A program made the translations under genes and the position numbers. From Nannochloropsis oceanica (taxonomy: Eukaryota; Sar; Eustigmatophyceae; Eustigmatales; Monodopsidaceae), in NCBI GenBank assembly GCA_004519485.1, contig CP038106.1:631501-695500 (forward strand): DNA of 64,000 nt. The letters run 5' to 3'. The notes below the pieces were generated by a model. The model was given only the letters and a program-made list of their open reading frames with translations. It searched no databases and was not told the DNA's origin. The first letter of the stretch is position 1, and every line of letters begins with the position of its first letter. This document shows, one piece after another, positions 1-10,249 of this stretch.

Positions 1-3000
1 CAACAACAGCAACAACAACAGCAGCAGCAGCAGCACGGAGAGGTTCCGGTTGTCTTGCGTTTGAACCCTTTCTTGGATCTAATCGGCCAAAAGCTCGGCA
101 GTAGGCATACGCAGCGTCTGCTCTTTCCCCGCGTCGTTTCCTTCATGGAGCGCCTGACTGATTTTAGACTTTTGCGCGCCCTTTTTGTGTCGCCTGTGTG
201 GTCAATCCTGGTGCGGAGGGGGGGGACAACGACTTTTCTCACCCACTTTTTGCCGTTTATGCTTCGCATGGTGGGGGCGGAGGCGCCGTTGGAGGTGCAG
301 CAGGCGGCATATGTAGCGGTGTTTAATTTAGGGTCGCCTGATATTTTGGGGCCGGGATTGGTCGCTAGGTTTGTGGTTCCCTCGCTGCTGGCAGGGGTGG
401 GGGTTTTGAGGGAAGTGAGGGATGAAGGAATGCGAGGTGGAGGAGTAGGGAGGGAGGAAGACGTGGGGTTATGGGGGGAAGATCTGTATCAGACGAGGGC
501 TTTGATTAATATTTGTAAGGAGATTGGGGATGATGTCTTGGCATCTCTGGTGGCGGAGCATGTACTCATGGACGTGCTCCCTTCTTTGGAAGAGCACTGG
601 GTGCCTTATCCCTCTCCTGCCGTCTCTCTTGCCTTGCTCGAGTGTTTCACTGTTCTCGAAGGCCTCCTCCCCACACTCCAAGCTGCGAGCGCTATCTTCC
701 ATTATTGTCAACAGCCCTCCCCCCCAGTGCAGCAGCTTCTCCTCGCCATTCCCCTGCCTCCTCCTTCATCCTCTATCCCTTCCTTTTCCTCTTCGTTTCC
801 CTCCTCCTCCTTCCCCGACCTTCCCTCATTCATCCCGCAAAGCCCGCGGCATCGCTTGCACATTCAAATTTGCCGCCTTGTTGCAGCCCTCTCCCTTTGC
901 ATAGGTCCCAATGCAACGGAAGATTACCTTCTTCCAGCCGTCAATACTTTCCTAGGTGGCTTTACTGACTTGTACGGTTCTGCTTCCGGAATGGGAGGTG
1001 GAGAATCTGAGGGAGGGGTCGCGAGAGGGATAGAGGAACGATTAGGCGGAGAAGGGACCAGAGTAGGGATGGAAGGAGGAGGGGAGATACTGCCGGGGGG
1101 TTGGCAGATGGCTGCTTTTGAAATGGTGGAGGACTTGTGGCGGCATTTGGAAGGGATGTATGATGAGCAGGCCCTTCGTTGTCTTGTCCCGAATGGATTT
1201 AAGGTTGTGGCTGTGTGGTTTCACGAGGTGAATGGCCCTGGGAGGGAGCAATTGATGGAGGGGAAAAGAGGGGGTGGCAGTAGCAAGTTTGAGAGCAGTG
1301 GTGGGAGAAGGAAGGAGAAGCGAGGTGGAGGTGAAGGAGGAGAAAGGGAGCGACTGACGGATTTGATGATTGAGAAGGGTTTGTCGGGCTTGCAGTGGAT
1401 TGCCAACAAGAGCCGAAGGCGGTTCCAGCGGGGGGCTGGGGATGGGTTCCACCACCCTCCCGCCTCATCATCCTCGCGGACAACGACGACGATGATGGAA
1501 GGAGGGGCGGAGGTAATGCTGAACGACAGGAGTCCCACCTCTCTCTCCAAGGTTTGTAGAGAAGAAAGTGAGGAACGCGACTGGCACAGTCCTTTCCGGA
1601 TGGGGGAAGAACCCGAAGGGGAGGGAGATATTGGGGAGGAGGGAGAGGAGGGTGAAAAAGAGGACGGACGACCGATCTGGCGGATGGCGACGGCAGGGAG
1701 GGATGTGCTGCTTCCTGTTTCGCCGACCACGGCATTGGCTTCACCCACTAGCCCTTTGTCGCTGTCACCGGCGCGAGGAACAACTCTTCATGATCACCAC
1801 CACCACCACCACGACAGTAAGATCGCGCTTCAATCAGACGACGAAGGAGAAGAAGGGGACGAGGGGGGAAACAACGAAGGCGACTTCGATCTAGGATTAT
1901 GGGGCCGGTCCTCTTCCCCGCAGCGGTCGATGCGGAAGAACGGGGGAAGAGCGCTTAGCACGCAAGGCGATTTTGCATTTTATAGCAGTGGTGGCATCCG
2001 CAAAGAGTCCCGTGGGGTAGTGCGCGATCTCAGCGGTCGTAGCACAGGCACCACTACCAGCAGTGGCAGCAGCAGTGGCAGTGGCAGTGGCAGCCTCCCA
2101 TTCCTTATTAAAAAGAAGGACAAGAGTGTCATTTCTATCCCTCCTCCTCCCCTCGCTGAAGGTCGAAGCGCAAAGCGAGAAGCACTTCGCGTCAGTGGAG
2201 ACCACGTGTGGTTGCTCGGTCCTCAGGTTGATCCTCCTCGCCTCCAGCCCCCCGACGCTGTTGCTGACGCAGGGAGCAGCTGGCCGATTCATTTATGCGT
2301 GCATACAACCTTGGAAGCGTATAAAAGCGGGAGCAGTGTACGTTCCCTTGCCGTGGACCCAGCGGAGACTGTCTTGCTTTCGGGCTCACGGAGGGGAATT
2401 ATCAAGGTGTGGTCGCTGAGGGAGCACCCGGTGGCACTTGCGCAGATGAGTGGCGGGGGGTTAGAGCACCACACTGAGAGTATCTTTTCAATGGCATTTT
2501 TGAATGGATCGGAGCGCGCGGTTAGTCTGGACGGGTCTCTGTTGGTGTGGGATGTGAACACGGGGCAAGTGCTAGCAAGGAAGGAGAAGCATGCATTGGA
2601 GATCGGGGGAATGCCATTGTCGTACATGGCGGTGGATGTTTTGCCGGTGGGGGGAGGAGTGGGGTTGGGGGACTCGAGGAATGCGGGCAGAGATCACCAT
2701 CAGTTGCTGGCGGCGACGCAAACGACGTTGTACCACTTGGATTTGAGGGACCGCGTGTCCGGGGGGGCGTCGGTGGGAGGGGGGGCATCGACGACAACGA
2801 TGGTTGCGAGTATGGCCAGTGAGTGGGGAGTGAGTTCGTCGTGTTTTCAGGATAGGGGGATAGGCGCTGCTTTGCAGTGTGTGTGTTCGCATGAGGATGG
2901 CTTTTGGATCTGTGTGGGTTCGAGTAACGGCCAGTTGTGCGTGCTCGATCGACGGACGGGGGAGATCGCCCAGGCGTGGCAGGCGCATGAAGGCCCGATA

Positions 3001-3444
3001 TTGCGGGTTTTTGCATGGGGGAGGGATAAGATTTTGAGTGTATCGATGGACCGGACGGCCGTGTTGTGGGATTGTCGAAACACGATTCCAAGGGATGTGT
3101 GTTGCCTTCGCGGACTGCCTGATTCGCAGTCAGGCATGACGTTGTTGACCCACGAATTTCGTCGTTCGTCCACAGGAGCTGCTGCTGCTGCTGCCGTCAC
3201 GGCTGGTACTTTTGCTGCTGCGGGGAAACGGCCGCATGTCTTGATGACGTTTGGCGGGCATAAAGGGGTCGTGTCGCGAATGCCACGGCCAGGAATGGAC
3301 GTGGCGGCGAAGGCGCGTTATTTTTTGGCACCGAATGGGTTGAAATTACGGACAAAGATTAATGTGCAGTCAGCGGCGGTGCTGCCGTTAAGGAATTTGT
3401 TGTTGGTGGGATGTGATGATGGACACATACGGGTTTGTACATAG
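1..3444 (+). CDS. WDR81-like BEACH/WD40 protein, C-terminal part (5' truncated by window)
   Basis: The frame is open from the first base, so the start lies outside the window; the first visible residues are a Gln tract. About 1147 residues are seen. Residues ~20-390 are helical with motifs resembling the region after the BEACH domain of WDR81 (for example LLFPRVVSFMERL). Residues ~400-770 are a low-complexity Gly/Ser/Glu linker including a short His run. The last ~370 residues are WD40 repeats; the segment around VRSLAVDP...LLSGS...IKVWSL followed by SLDGSLLVWD matches the first WDR81 C-terminal propellers in my memory of the family. WDR81 (GFS12 in plants) acts in endosomal PI3P control and autophagy. 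The BEACH domain itself is not visible. Family assignment is fairly secure; function is by homology. Confidence 0.75.
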   Translation, partial: QQQQQQQQQQQHGEVPVVLRLNPFLDLIGQKLGSRHTQRLLFPRVVSFMERLTDFRLLRALFVSPVWSILVRRGGTTTFLTHFLPFMLRMVGAEAPLEVQQAAYVAVFNLGSPDILGPGLVARFVVPSLLAGVGVLREVRDEGMRGGGVGREEDVGLWGEDLYQTRALINICKEIGDDVLASLVAEHVLMDVLPSLEEHWVPYPSPAVSLALLECFTVLEGLLPTLQAASAIFHYCQQPSPPVQQLLLAIPLPPPSSSIPSFSSSFPSSSFPDLPSFIPQSPRHRLHIQICRLVAALSLCIGPNATEDYLLPAVNTFLGGFTDLYGSASGMGGGESEGGVARGIEERLGGEGTRVGMEGGGEILPGGWQMAAFEMVEDLWRHLEGMYDEQALRCLVPNGFKVVAVWFHEVNGPGREQLMEGKRGGGSSKFESSGGRRKEKRGGGEGGERERLTDLMIEKGLSGLQWIANKSRRRFQRGAGDGFHHPPASSSSRTTTTMMEGGAEVMLNDRSPTSLSKVCREESEERDWHSPFRMGEEPEGEGDIGEEGEEGEKEDGRPIWRMATAGRDVLLPVSPTTALASPTSPLSLSPARGTTLHDHHHHHHDSKIALQSDDEGEEGDEGGNNEGDFDLGLWGRSSSPQRSMRKNGGRALSTQGDFAFYSSGGIRKESRGVVRDLSGRSTGTTTSSGSSSGSGSGSLPFLIKKKDKSVISIPPPPLAEGRSAKREALRVSGDHVWLLGPQVDPPRLQPPDAVADAGSSWPIHLCVHTTLEAYKSGSSVRSLAVDPAETVLLSGSRRGIIKVWSLREHPVALAQMSGGGLEHHTESIFSMAFLNGSERAVSLDGSLLVWDVNTGQVLARKEKHALEIGGMPLSYMAVDVLPVGGGVGLGDSRNAGRDHHQLLAATQTTLYHLDLRDRVSGGASVGGGASTTTMVASMASEWGVSSSCFQDRGIGAALQCVCSHEDGFWICVGSSNGQLCVLDRRTGEIAQAWQAHEGPILRVFAWGRDKILSVSMDRTAVLWDCRNTIPRDVCCLRGLPDSQSGMTLLTHEFRRSSTGAAAAAAVTAGTFAAAGKRPHVLMTFGGHKGVVSRMPRPGMDVAAKARYFLAPNGLKLRTKINVQSAAVLPLRNLLLVGCDDGHIRVCT

Positions 3445-3668
3445 AAAGAGGGTTACTGGCGCACCAGAAGGAAGAAGCGATGGGAGTAAATACTGACTTT
3501 CAAAAAATGATGAAAGGCATTTTGTAAAAAAGCAACGAAGAACAGTAGAAACGAAAAGCAACGACTAGTCTATTTTTCTATTTGTACACTCATTAGTACG
3601 TGCACTGTAATAAGTTCCCAATGTACATAGCGTACTCGACCTCTCCGTCACTCCATCACATCCTCCTC

Positions 3669-4849
3669 TCAAATCCTTCCTCCTCCCATCCCTAAAGCCA
3701 CCAACTCCTCAAAAGAAATTCCCCCCTTCTCCTCACTTTCCCCCAATTCAGCAATCACCCGATCAGCCGCCCGGAAATCCTCTTTTTCAGTGTAGGAGCT
3801 CTTCGTTACCACGCACATCATTCCTGCCGCCTTAGCGGCTGTGAGACCAATATGCGAATCTTCTATCACAACGGTATGAGCAGCATCCAAACCCATGGTC
3901 TCCTTCGCCAACAAATAAATGTCAGGCGATGGCTTTTTCTTCGGGACGACATCCCCTGCGAAGATCTTGAGTTTAGCCTCACGTTCCTTACCCATCAAGA
4001 CACGGACCAACGTGCGCACGGCCTTGTCATTTGACGTGGAGCACACTCCGAGAGGCACCCCTGCAGCAATGGCGGCATCTACTACACGCAACACCCCTGG
4101 ACGCAAAGGCAGCTTGCCTCCTTCAATATAATCCATAAATAGCTTGGTTTTAAGCAGGTGGAGTTCTTGCACGAGCTCTTTACGGGAGAAATCAGTGTCA
4201 TACCCTGGGGGCCAGCCGACCTTGTTCCAATGTGCCGTCATGCGTTCCTTCCCGCCACCAACCTATGCATTATGTTATGTAAAGGGTAGACGAGCAGTCA
4301 TTAGGGATTTTGTGGACATTTTTTTTTGCGATTTGTGTGTGGATGTTGAATTGAAGGGGGAAGGTTGTGGAGGCGAGGGTTGGGTGGATGATGGACGACA
4401 TGGTCAGCTAGGAGCATATATACCCCACCGGCCTCCAAGATTTGCTTCGCACATAAGCCCTTAAGCTAATTGAAAGTAATTTTGCACAGTCAAGCTTCCA
4501 CCCAACGAATTATACAGAGTTATGGCTTGGCTGAATGCTCATGGCTCACATACAAAGCGCAGGGACGTACCTCAAGAAGCTTGCCATACAAATCGACGTC
4601 CCAAGTGCAGTCGATCCCTTTTTGCTGAAAAGCAATATTGAAGCATGGACGATGTCCGTCTCGCTCTGTGTCAGCCAGGACGCCGTCGCAGTCAAACAAA
4701 AGTGCCCAGCTCGCCTTGTTGCCGATGCCGGCTGCCATCATCCGCACTGTGGCCCTGTTACGAGTTCGTGGAGTGGCATGCCGCAGAAATGCCTGCGCCG
4801 GGGCCAGTAGAAGAGAGGCAACCACCAGGAAAAAAGAAGGTCTAGCCAT
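3669..4849 (-). CDS. Plastid HAD-superfamily sugar-phosphate phosphatase, CbbY type
   Basis: Two exons: 4849-4571 and 4262-3669, intron 4570-4263 (gtacgt...atag), 290 aa. The join restores GKLLE|VGGGKERM, the cap-domain signature of plant and bacterial CbbY proteins. The catalytic motif DCDGVLADTE is at ~51-60, a Thr/Ser motif at CSTSND, Lys in VVPKKKPSPD and the acidic motif VIEDSHIG. The N-terminus is hydrophobic and ends AQAFLRH, a signal peptide followed by the FL-type plastid motif of secondary-plastid algae. CbbY removes xylulose-1,5-bisphosphate, a Rubisco inhibitor; that role is inferred. It is divergent from tRNase Z across 151 bp and convergent with the WDR81-like gene. Confidence 0.85.
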
Positions 4850-5000
4850 GGCGATGGTACCTGTGTGGTGTATAGGGCATGTGAGTGGGTCCTGTCAAAA
4901 GGGAGTGATTAGGGCAGGAGGTTTTTGAGGCGGTTTGGACCTCCCCCCCAAACCTGAGACTCGCAACGTAGAGAGCGACGCACTTTCCCCACAATCTTCC
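4850..5000. promoter_or_regulatory. 151-bp divergent intergenic region (CbbY-like / tRNase Z)
   Basis: The two start codons face each other with only 151 bp between them, so the promoters and both 5' UTRs must overlap or be shared. No TATA box is evident. This is inferred from spacing only. Confidence 0.5.
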
Positions 5001-6737
5001 ATGCGAACACCCTACAGGTGCAACCTGATGAGGATAATGAACGCTGTGAGGGGCCAAATGGTGGCGCGACGGACTGTCAGTGGCTTTAGGAGACACCTCT
5101 ATTTCTTTCCCCCTGCCTCCTCCTCTGCCTCCACCCCTTCCTTCCACTCCTCCCACATGGCACGACGAGCTGTCGTCATGCAAGACGCCGAGCTCTTGAC
5201 AGGCTTTGACATTCAAGTCCTGGGCTCTGCGGCCAAGATGCCCACGATCCGCAGCAGCTGTCCGTGCATTGGTGTACGGGTTGGAGCCAGGCAAATGCTT
5301 TTTGACTGCGGGGAGGGCACACAACGCCAATTCATCCACTCCATCCTCATTCCCAGCAAGGTCCAAGGTATTTTCATCACTCACATGCACGGTGATCATG
5401 TCTTTGGGCTTCCTGGGATGCTGCTCAGCTTTCTGAGCCTCCTCAACACCACAACAAACAACGCCCCTCCGCCCTCATCCCCTTCCTCGTCCTCGCACGC
5501 CCAATGGGCAGATATACCGAAATCTCGGACCTTGCGCGTTTACGGGCCTGTGGGTCTGTATAATTACGTGTGTATGACTCTGAATCTTTGTGAGGCGAAA
5601 GTAGGCGTAAACTTGTCAGATGGACGACCAGTGATAGTGGTGCATGAGTTGGTTGGTGGGGAGCAATTTGGAGGAGGGGGTGGGGGTAACGGGAGGGATC
5701 GACGCGCGGCATTTGTTAAAAGGGATTCGGATTTTGCGATGCCCGGGGTAGTAAGTCGTGCAATAAGACCTGATGCGGATGGGTTTTGGACGATTCCGCC
5801 CTTTGACGACGAGGTCGGCGGTAGCAGTACTGTGACACCGCACAGTCGGAAACAGAATTTCGTCGTCCGTGCAGGACAAGTTAAGCATACAGTGCCTACC
5901 TTTGGTTATATCGTGCAGGAGGACGATAAACCAGGGAAAGTGGACGTGGCACAAGTAAGAGCCCTCGGGTTGAGTCCAGGGCCGGCATACAAGGATTTAA
6001 CGGAGGGGAGGGATGTGGTCTTGCCTGATGGGAAGGGAGTGATCAGGGCGAGGGAGGTTGTGGGTCCACGGAGAAGGGGTAGGAAATTAGCGGTGCTTGG
6101 AGATACGTGTGATCCATTTTCGATGAGTTCTTTAGTGAGGGACGCTGACGTCCTTTTTCACGAGGCGACGCTTGAGAATGAGATGCAGGGCATGGCGATA
6201 GCAAGAGGCCACTCGACCCCCTCGATGGCGGCTATGTTTGCGAAGCATGTGAGGGCACGACGGTTGGTGTTGACACATTTCAGCAATCGATACACGTCGT
6301 CGAGTGGCGAAGGGAGGGAAGAGGGAGGGATTGAGGGGGGAATTGGAGGAGGAGGAGGAGGAGGAGGAGGGGCGACGTATGGGCCGGGGAAGGAGCAGCA
6401 ATTTCAAGCGAGGCCCCGGGGTGCCGTTGCACGGTTGTTACAGCAGGCGGTGGAGGCGCTGGGGGATGAGAGGCGAGTTCTGGTGGCGGAGGACTTTTTG
6501 AAGATTCATGTTCCGCCTGAAGGATTTCATATGTTGCCTCTTCCTGCTGCTGCCGCTGCTGCTGCTGCTGCTAGCACAGCTACAAATGCTACAGAATCGA
6601 CTGCTGCTGCTGCTGCCGCTGGTGGTGGGGGTGAAGGTTTTGGTGTTGTTGTTGCTGGTGGTGATGGAGCAAGGAGTAGGGTTCGGAGAAAGGAGGATAT
6701 AGAACAGATGAGGGAGGAGGAAGCATGTCCGTCATGA
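5001..6737 (+). CDS. tRNase Z (RNase Z, ELAC family), probably organelle targeted
   Basis: Single exon, 578 aa from the ATG at 5001; nearby in-frame ATGs make the exact start uncertain. It is a metallo-beta-lactamase-fold endonuclease that cuts the 3' trailer from pre-tRNA. Visible motifs: LFDCGEGTQRQ, the zinc motif THMHGDHVFG, a late GDTCDPF aspartate motif, HEATLE and the final histidine in LTHFSNRY. The first ~70 residues are basic and Ser-rich, consistent with a plastid or mitochondrial transit peptide. Size and single metal-binding core fit the short form with insertions. The tail carries Gly runs at ~455-475 and Ala runs from GCT repeats, which are low complexity. The 3' end converges on the WD40 gene. 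Confidence 0.9.
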   Translation: MRTPYRCNLMRIMNAVRGQMVARRTVSGFRRHLYFFPPASSSASTPSFHSSHMARRAVVMQDAELLTGFDIQVLGSAAKMPTIRSSCPCIGVRVGARQMLFDCGEGTQRQFIHSILIPSKVQGIFITHMHGDHVFGLPGMLLSFLSLLNTTTNNAPPPSSPSSSSHAQWADIPKSRTLRVYGPVGLYNYVCMTLNLCEAKVGVNLSDGRPVIVVHELVGGEQFGGGGGGNGRDRRAAFVKRDSDFAMPGVVSRAIRPDADGFWTIPPFDDEVGGSSTVTPHSRKQNFVVRAGQVKHTVPTFGYIVQEDDKPGKVDVAQVRALGLSPGPAYKDLTEGRDVVLPDGKGVIRAREVVGPRRRGRKLAVLGDTCDPFSMSSLVRDADVLFHEATLENEMQGMAIARGHSTPSMAAMFAKHVRARRLVLTHFSNRYTSSSGEGREEGGIEGGIGGGGGGGGGATYGPGKEQQFQARPRGAVARLLQQAVEALGDERRVLVAEDFLKIHVPPEGFHMLPLPAAAAAAAAASTATNATESTAAAAAAGGGGEGFGVVVAGGDGARSRVRRKEDIEQMREEEACPS

Positions 6738-7051
6738 ACACATCAGTGTACAGTTTCTCAAACAAATGAACGAAAGTAATTGCATACATAAATAAATACG
6801 TACCTGAAAGAAAAAGAAATCAAAATGTAATAAAAAGCAGTGCTTGCCGGGATACGACCGGTTGTAGGCACTACATTCATGCTTTGCTTTTGGCTTGTGG
6901 TGCTGTGTTTTCCCTTTCTGCCCCCCCTATGTTTTTCATTCAACCACTAACAAACGCACATCCATACATCTAAGTCTGATTATTTAGGCCTGTCTTGCCT
7001 TTCTTTTAAACCCCTACTTCCATCAGCGTACATACTCCCGCCATCCCTACT
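6738..7051. other. Convergent intergenic region, 314 bp
   Basis: AT-rich sequence between two 3' ends with possible polyadenylation signals of the AATAAA type near 6788-6793 and 6829-6834. No gene or repeat seen. Confidence 0.4.
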
Positions 7052-9313
7052 TCATTCTCCTACAGCACCCCTATACAAAGCCAAATACGGACTCTCCCTC
7101 TCTCTGTCCAACTCATCTTCCACCCCTCCCACCGGCCCCTCCTGCCCCAGCGTCTGCCTCCTCCTCCTCCTCCCTTCCTCCCTTCCCCTTCCTACCCCAG
7201 CACCCACCACCTCCTCCAGGTCGGGAGTGAAAAAATCCCGGGCCGTCGGCCTCCTTTCCCGCTTGGCACGCCAACGAGGATCGATCTGCTTTGAGATTAA
7301 TTGAGGAGGGGGGAGGGTATAGGTATTCCTGGGAGGCACATCTTTGTAGACATTGAAAAGAGGGTGGACATTCACTGCTGTTGCTGCGTCTTCCAGGACT
7401 GACTTGGTTTCAAGATGGATCTCTTCCGACGGGAATTCTGCATGGTAGGCAGTGGCAAGTTGGTCGCGGAGGAGGGCGGTTGAATGGAGGGTGGGCGTGC
7501 TGAATTCGCAGGGTTGCTGAGCGGAGGAGAGGAGATGGGTGTCGCGTTCCCAGGCTCGGAGGCTGGTGAAAGGTGCGAGGAGGGTACTTGCGTCCAGAGG
7601 GGAGGGAGAGGGAAGGGGGCCTTGCCGGGGGATTGCTTCTGATTCTTCTTCGTCATCCTCGGGATGTAGCGCTTGTTCCCTTCCTCCTTCTGCGCTGCTT
7701 TGTTTTGGTCCCCTTGGTGTGCTCCCTATCGCCATCACTTCCCCTGCTGCTGTTCCTCCTTCTCCTCCTCCTGTTGCTGCTGCACTTTTTCCTGCTGTTG
7801 CTGTTGCTGCTGCTGCTTCACGCCTTGGTAGGGCCGCAATTCGATTGTCATCCCCCGGGTAGCGAGGAAGCGTCGCCACAGGCCAGGGGACGACCATGCC
7901 CGTGTTGCTCACCACTACCAATAGTGGCCGATCCCTACCACCACCTTGACTGCTTTCCTCATTTTTTCTCTTGCTTGGGTGCATGAAAAACGCCCCGATC
8001 GCCGGTCCATCCAAAGGGGACTCCGCCACCGGGTGCCAGGTGTTCCGTTCCTCCTCCTCCTCCTCCTCCTCTTCGTCGTCTACCTCCCCACCCTCCCTCA
8101 CTCCTTCCCTTCCTCCCACACTCTCCTCCCATACCACTGGCCGATACAACCGCACGACTCCCCCGGCATCCGCCGTTGCAATCACCGAAGCCTCCCCACC
8201 TCTAGCTCCCCCTTCCGCTTCCCCTTCCTCCTGCTCCTCCTCTGCCTCGGCATACGCTGCCACAGCTACCAAAGGCTGCTCGCTATCCATGGCCACGTAC
8301 TCCAGCACTGCTGTCAAGCTCGACCAACAATATAATGTCCCACTACCCCCCCCCCCCAAAATCAGCCCCCCACCCCCCCCGGCCGCCAGGCCACGGACAT
8401 CACACGCTTCAGTCAGGAGGGTGTGGAGTTTTCTGACGACCAACGCCCCCCACTCGTCCATTCGCCAAGACCAAATCTTGACTGTTCGATCCCCCCCTCC
8501 GGTAATCAAATGCCCTTCCTCCCGTGCCAAGGCCTCTCCATGCGCCAACTTCAAAAGAGGCCCATCATGCGCACTGACTACATTGACGATACCCCTTCGT
8601 TTCCCCCCTGTGGATGTTGGTGAGTCACCACCAGAGAGGAGAGGTGCCTCCAGGCCGAAATGACCGCGTTTCGATAAAGCCCACACGCACAAGCAGCCTT
8701 CATCGTCCCCGCTGGCCAAAACTGACCCCGTGGTATCCACGCCCACTGTGCGAATGCGCGCTGGTGTTGCTGCTGCAGCTGCTGCGGCTGCTGTTTCTGG
8801 CCTCAAGACGATGAGTGGGGAGCCGTAGGCAAAGGACGCCGAGGCCCGAGGGCCCTGTCCTTGCAAGTCTTCTGGGTCCAACGGTGGTGGCAAGGTGGTG
8901 TACATCACGACGTGAGTCTCGCCCAGGAGCAGGAAAAGGGCATCTTCTCGCCCTGGCACAAAGGTGAGGTCGGTCCAGGGCAAGGAGCAAGGCCCCGGTG
9001 GCCGCACTCTGGTTGATAATGCCTTTGCTGCGCCAAGTCGTTCCTCCTCTTTCCCCTTCCCCCCTTCCTCCTCTTCCAAAAAGCTGCCCCGGTATATTTG
9101 ATACACAGCAATCACGGTCTGTGTCCTCACCTCTAAAACGCGCAAGCATCCAGCGTGGTCCACCAAGGCCAGCAGATCTCCTCCTGGTAAAGCCCGCGCC
9201 AGCTCTATGGTGGCTTGAGGAGTCGCAGCGGCCAAGGGCACGGCACACAGACGATACCCTGTCTCCTTGCCGTGCTCGAAGAGGAAGGGTGGCAATGGCG
9301 GGATTACTCTCAT
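7052..9313 (-). CDS. WD40-repeat protein of unknown role
   Basis: Single exon, 753 aa, ATG at 9313. At least three beta-propeller blades are clear: one ending RVLEVRTQ near the N-terminus, one with DTTGSVLASGDDEGCLCVWAL, and one with LITGGGDRTVKIWSW; further weaker repeats follow (GLILGGGGSGTLYCW, VIATADAGGVVRLYRP). Acidic runs and Gly/Ala tracts interrupt the propeller. The last ~110 residues are not WD40 and include a Pro-rich segment (NTYTLPPPQLIS) and a basic tail. I do not recognise an orthologue group; WD40 scaffolds of ciliary, trafficking and RNA complexes are all possible. It converges on tRNase Z and faces the gene-poor block upstream. Confidence 0.7.
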   Translation of the reverse strand: MRVIPPLPPFLFEHGKETGYRLCAVPLAAATPQATIELARALPGGDLLALVDHAGCLRVLEVRTQTVIAVYQIYRGSFLEEEEGGKGKEEERLGAAKALSTRVRPPGPCSLPWTDLTFVPGREDALFLLLGETHVVMYTTLPPPLDPEDLQGQGPRASASFAYGSPLIVLRPETAAAAAAAATPARIRTVGVDTTGSVLASGDDEGCLCVWALSKRGHFGLEAPLLSGGDSPTSTGGKRRGIVNVVSAHDGPLLKLAHGEALAREEGHLITGGGDRTVKIWSWRMDEWGALVVRKLHTLLTEACDVRGLAAGGGGGLILGGGGSGTLYCWSSLTAVLEYVAMDSEQPLVAVAAYAEAEEEQEEGEAEGGARGGEASVIATADAGGVVRLYRPVVWEESVGGREGVREGGEVDDEEEEEEEEERNTWHPVAESPLDGPAIGAFFMHPSKRKNEESSQGGGRDRPLLVVVSNTGMVVPWPVATLPRYPGDDNRIAALPRREAAAATATAGKSAAATGGGEGGTAAGEVMAIGSTPRGPKQSSAEGGREQALHPEDDEEESEAIPRQGPLPSPSPLDASTLLAPFTSLRAWERDTHLLSSAQQPCEFSTPTLHSTALLRDQLATAYHAEFPSEEIHLETKSVLEDAATAVNVHPLFNVYKDVPPRNTYTLPPPQLISKQIDPRWRAKRERRPTARDFFTPDLEEVVGAGVGRGREEGRRRRRQTLGQEGPVGGVEDELDRERESPYLALYRGAVGE

Positions 9314-10249
9314 GCTTCTGCCTGTGTTGTACTGAGGGATGAGAGGAGTTGATTGGTGCGGAGTGAGTGTTTAAGGTAATGCAACCCCAAGAGGCTTGCC
9401 TCTACTTTATAAGGGAGTTCTAGCAGAGTTTAGTTCCGAGTCATCACATCGACCCACATAATGAAAGAGTTGTGCAGTCCGCGCGACGAGGAGGCTTCAA
9501 AAACAGTCTCCGCGCCAAAATGGAGACCTCCGTCTGCGAGTCACAGACTGTGGTTGACCGAGTCGGGGGACCTGAGTTAACTCGAGTTCAGGGGGTTTTG
9601 AGTTCAAAAAAGTTCGGGGAAAAAAACATCATCTAAAAGGAGCATCCTCCAGGGTGTTATAGAGCTCCAGAGGGAGCTAGACGCATGTGATGGATCGGAG
9701 ATGGCAAGATAAAAAAAGGGCACGGCTGGGACCCAAGAGCGAGTTGGAAAGCTGGCTCCACATTATCCCACCAGACAAGGCCATCGACTTTTTCTCGATT
9801 TTTACAGACCCACTCACCCTTTTAGCCCTTCTTATGCCCTTGATTCCAATGTAAAAAAGATTGGTACGAGTTCGAGACCCGGGCACAGCAAATGCAAAGC
9901 GCTCCCTGCCAAGAAGCCAACTGATTGGGTCAATCATTTGGGTCAAAGTGGTTGGGTCAACTGGTCAGGGGGCAAGGTGAAAGTAATAATCCCTCCCTCA
10001 ATGGACTGATAGTCTCAATTCTTTGTCTTCCCCGTCTTCCCTCCCCCTCCCACATATACCGTACATGACATCTAGTAGCCCTCCATGATTACCCCTGCCT
10101 CTGGCCGTCCTATATATCTTCAGTAACTCCCTTCCTACTCCCCCCCCCTCCCCCTTCCAACACATATAGTAGCCCTCTTCCTCTTGTGCCTCCCCGTCCC
10201 CTTCTAAAACATCAAGGGTTGCCTCTCCAACTCCTCGTCCCCGCCCTCG

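Noticed and set aside
9855-9900. tRNA-like T-loop sequence GTTCGAGACCC
   Set aside because: Flanking bases do not form T-stem, anticodon stem or acceptor stem on either strand.
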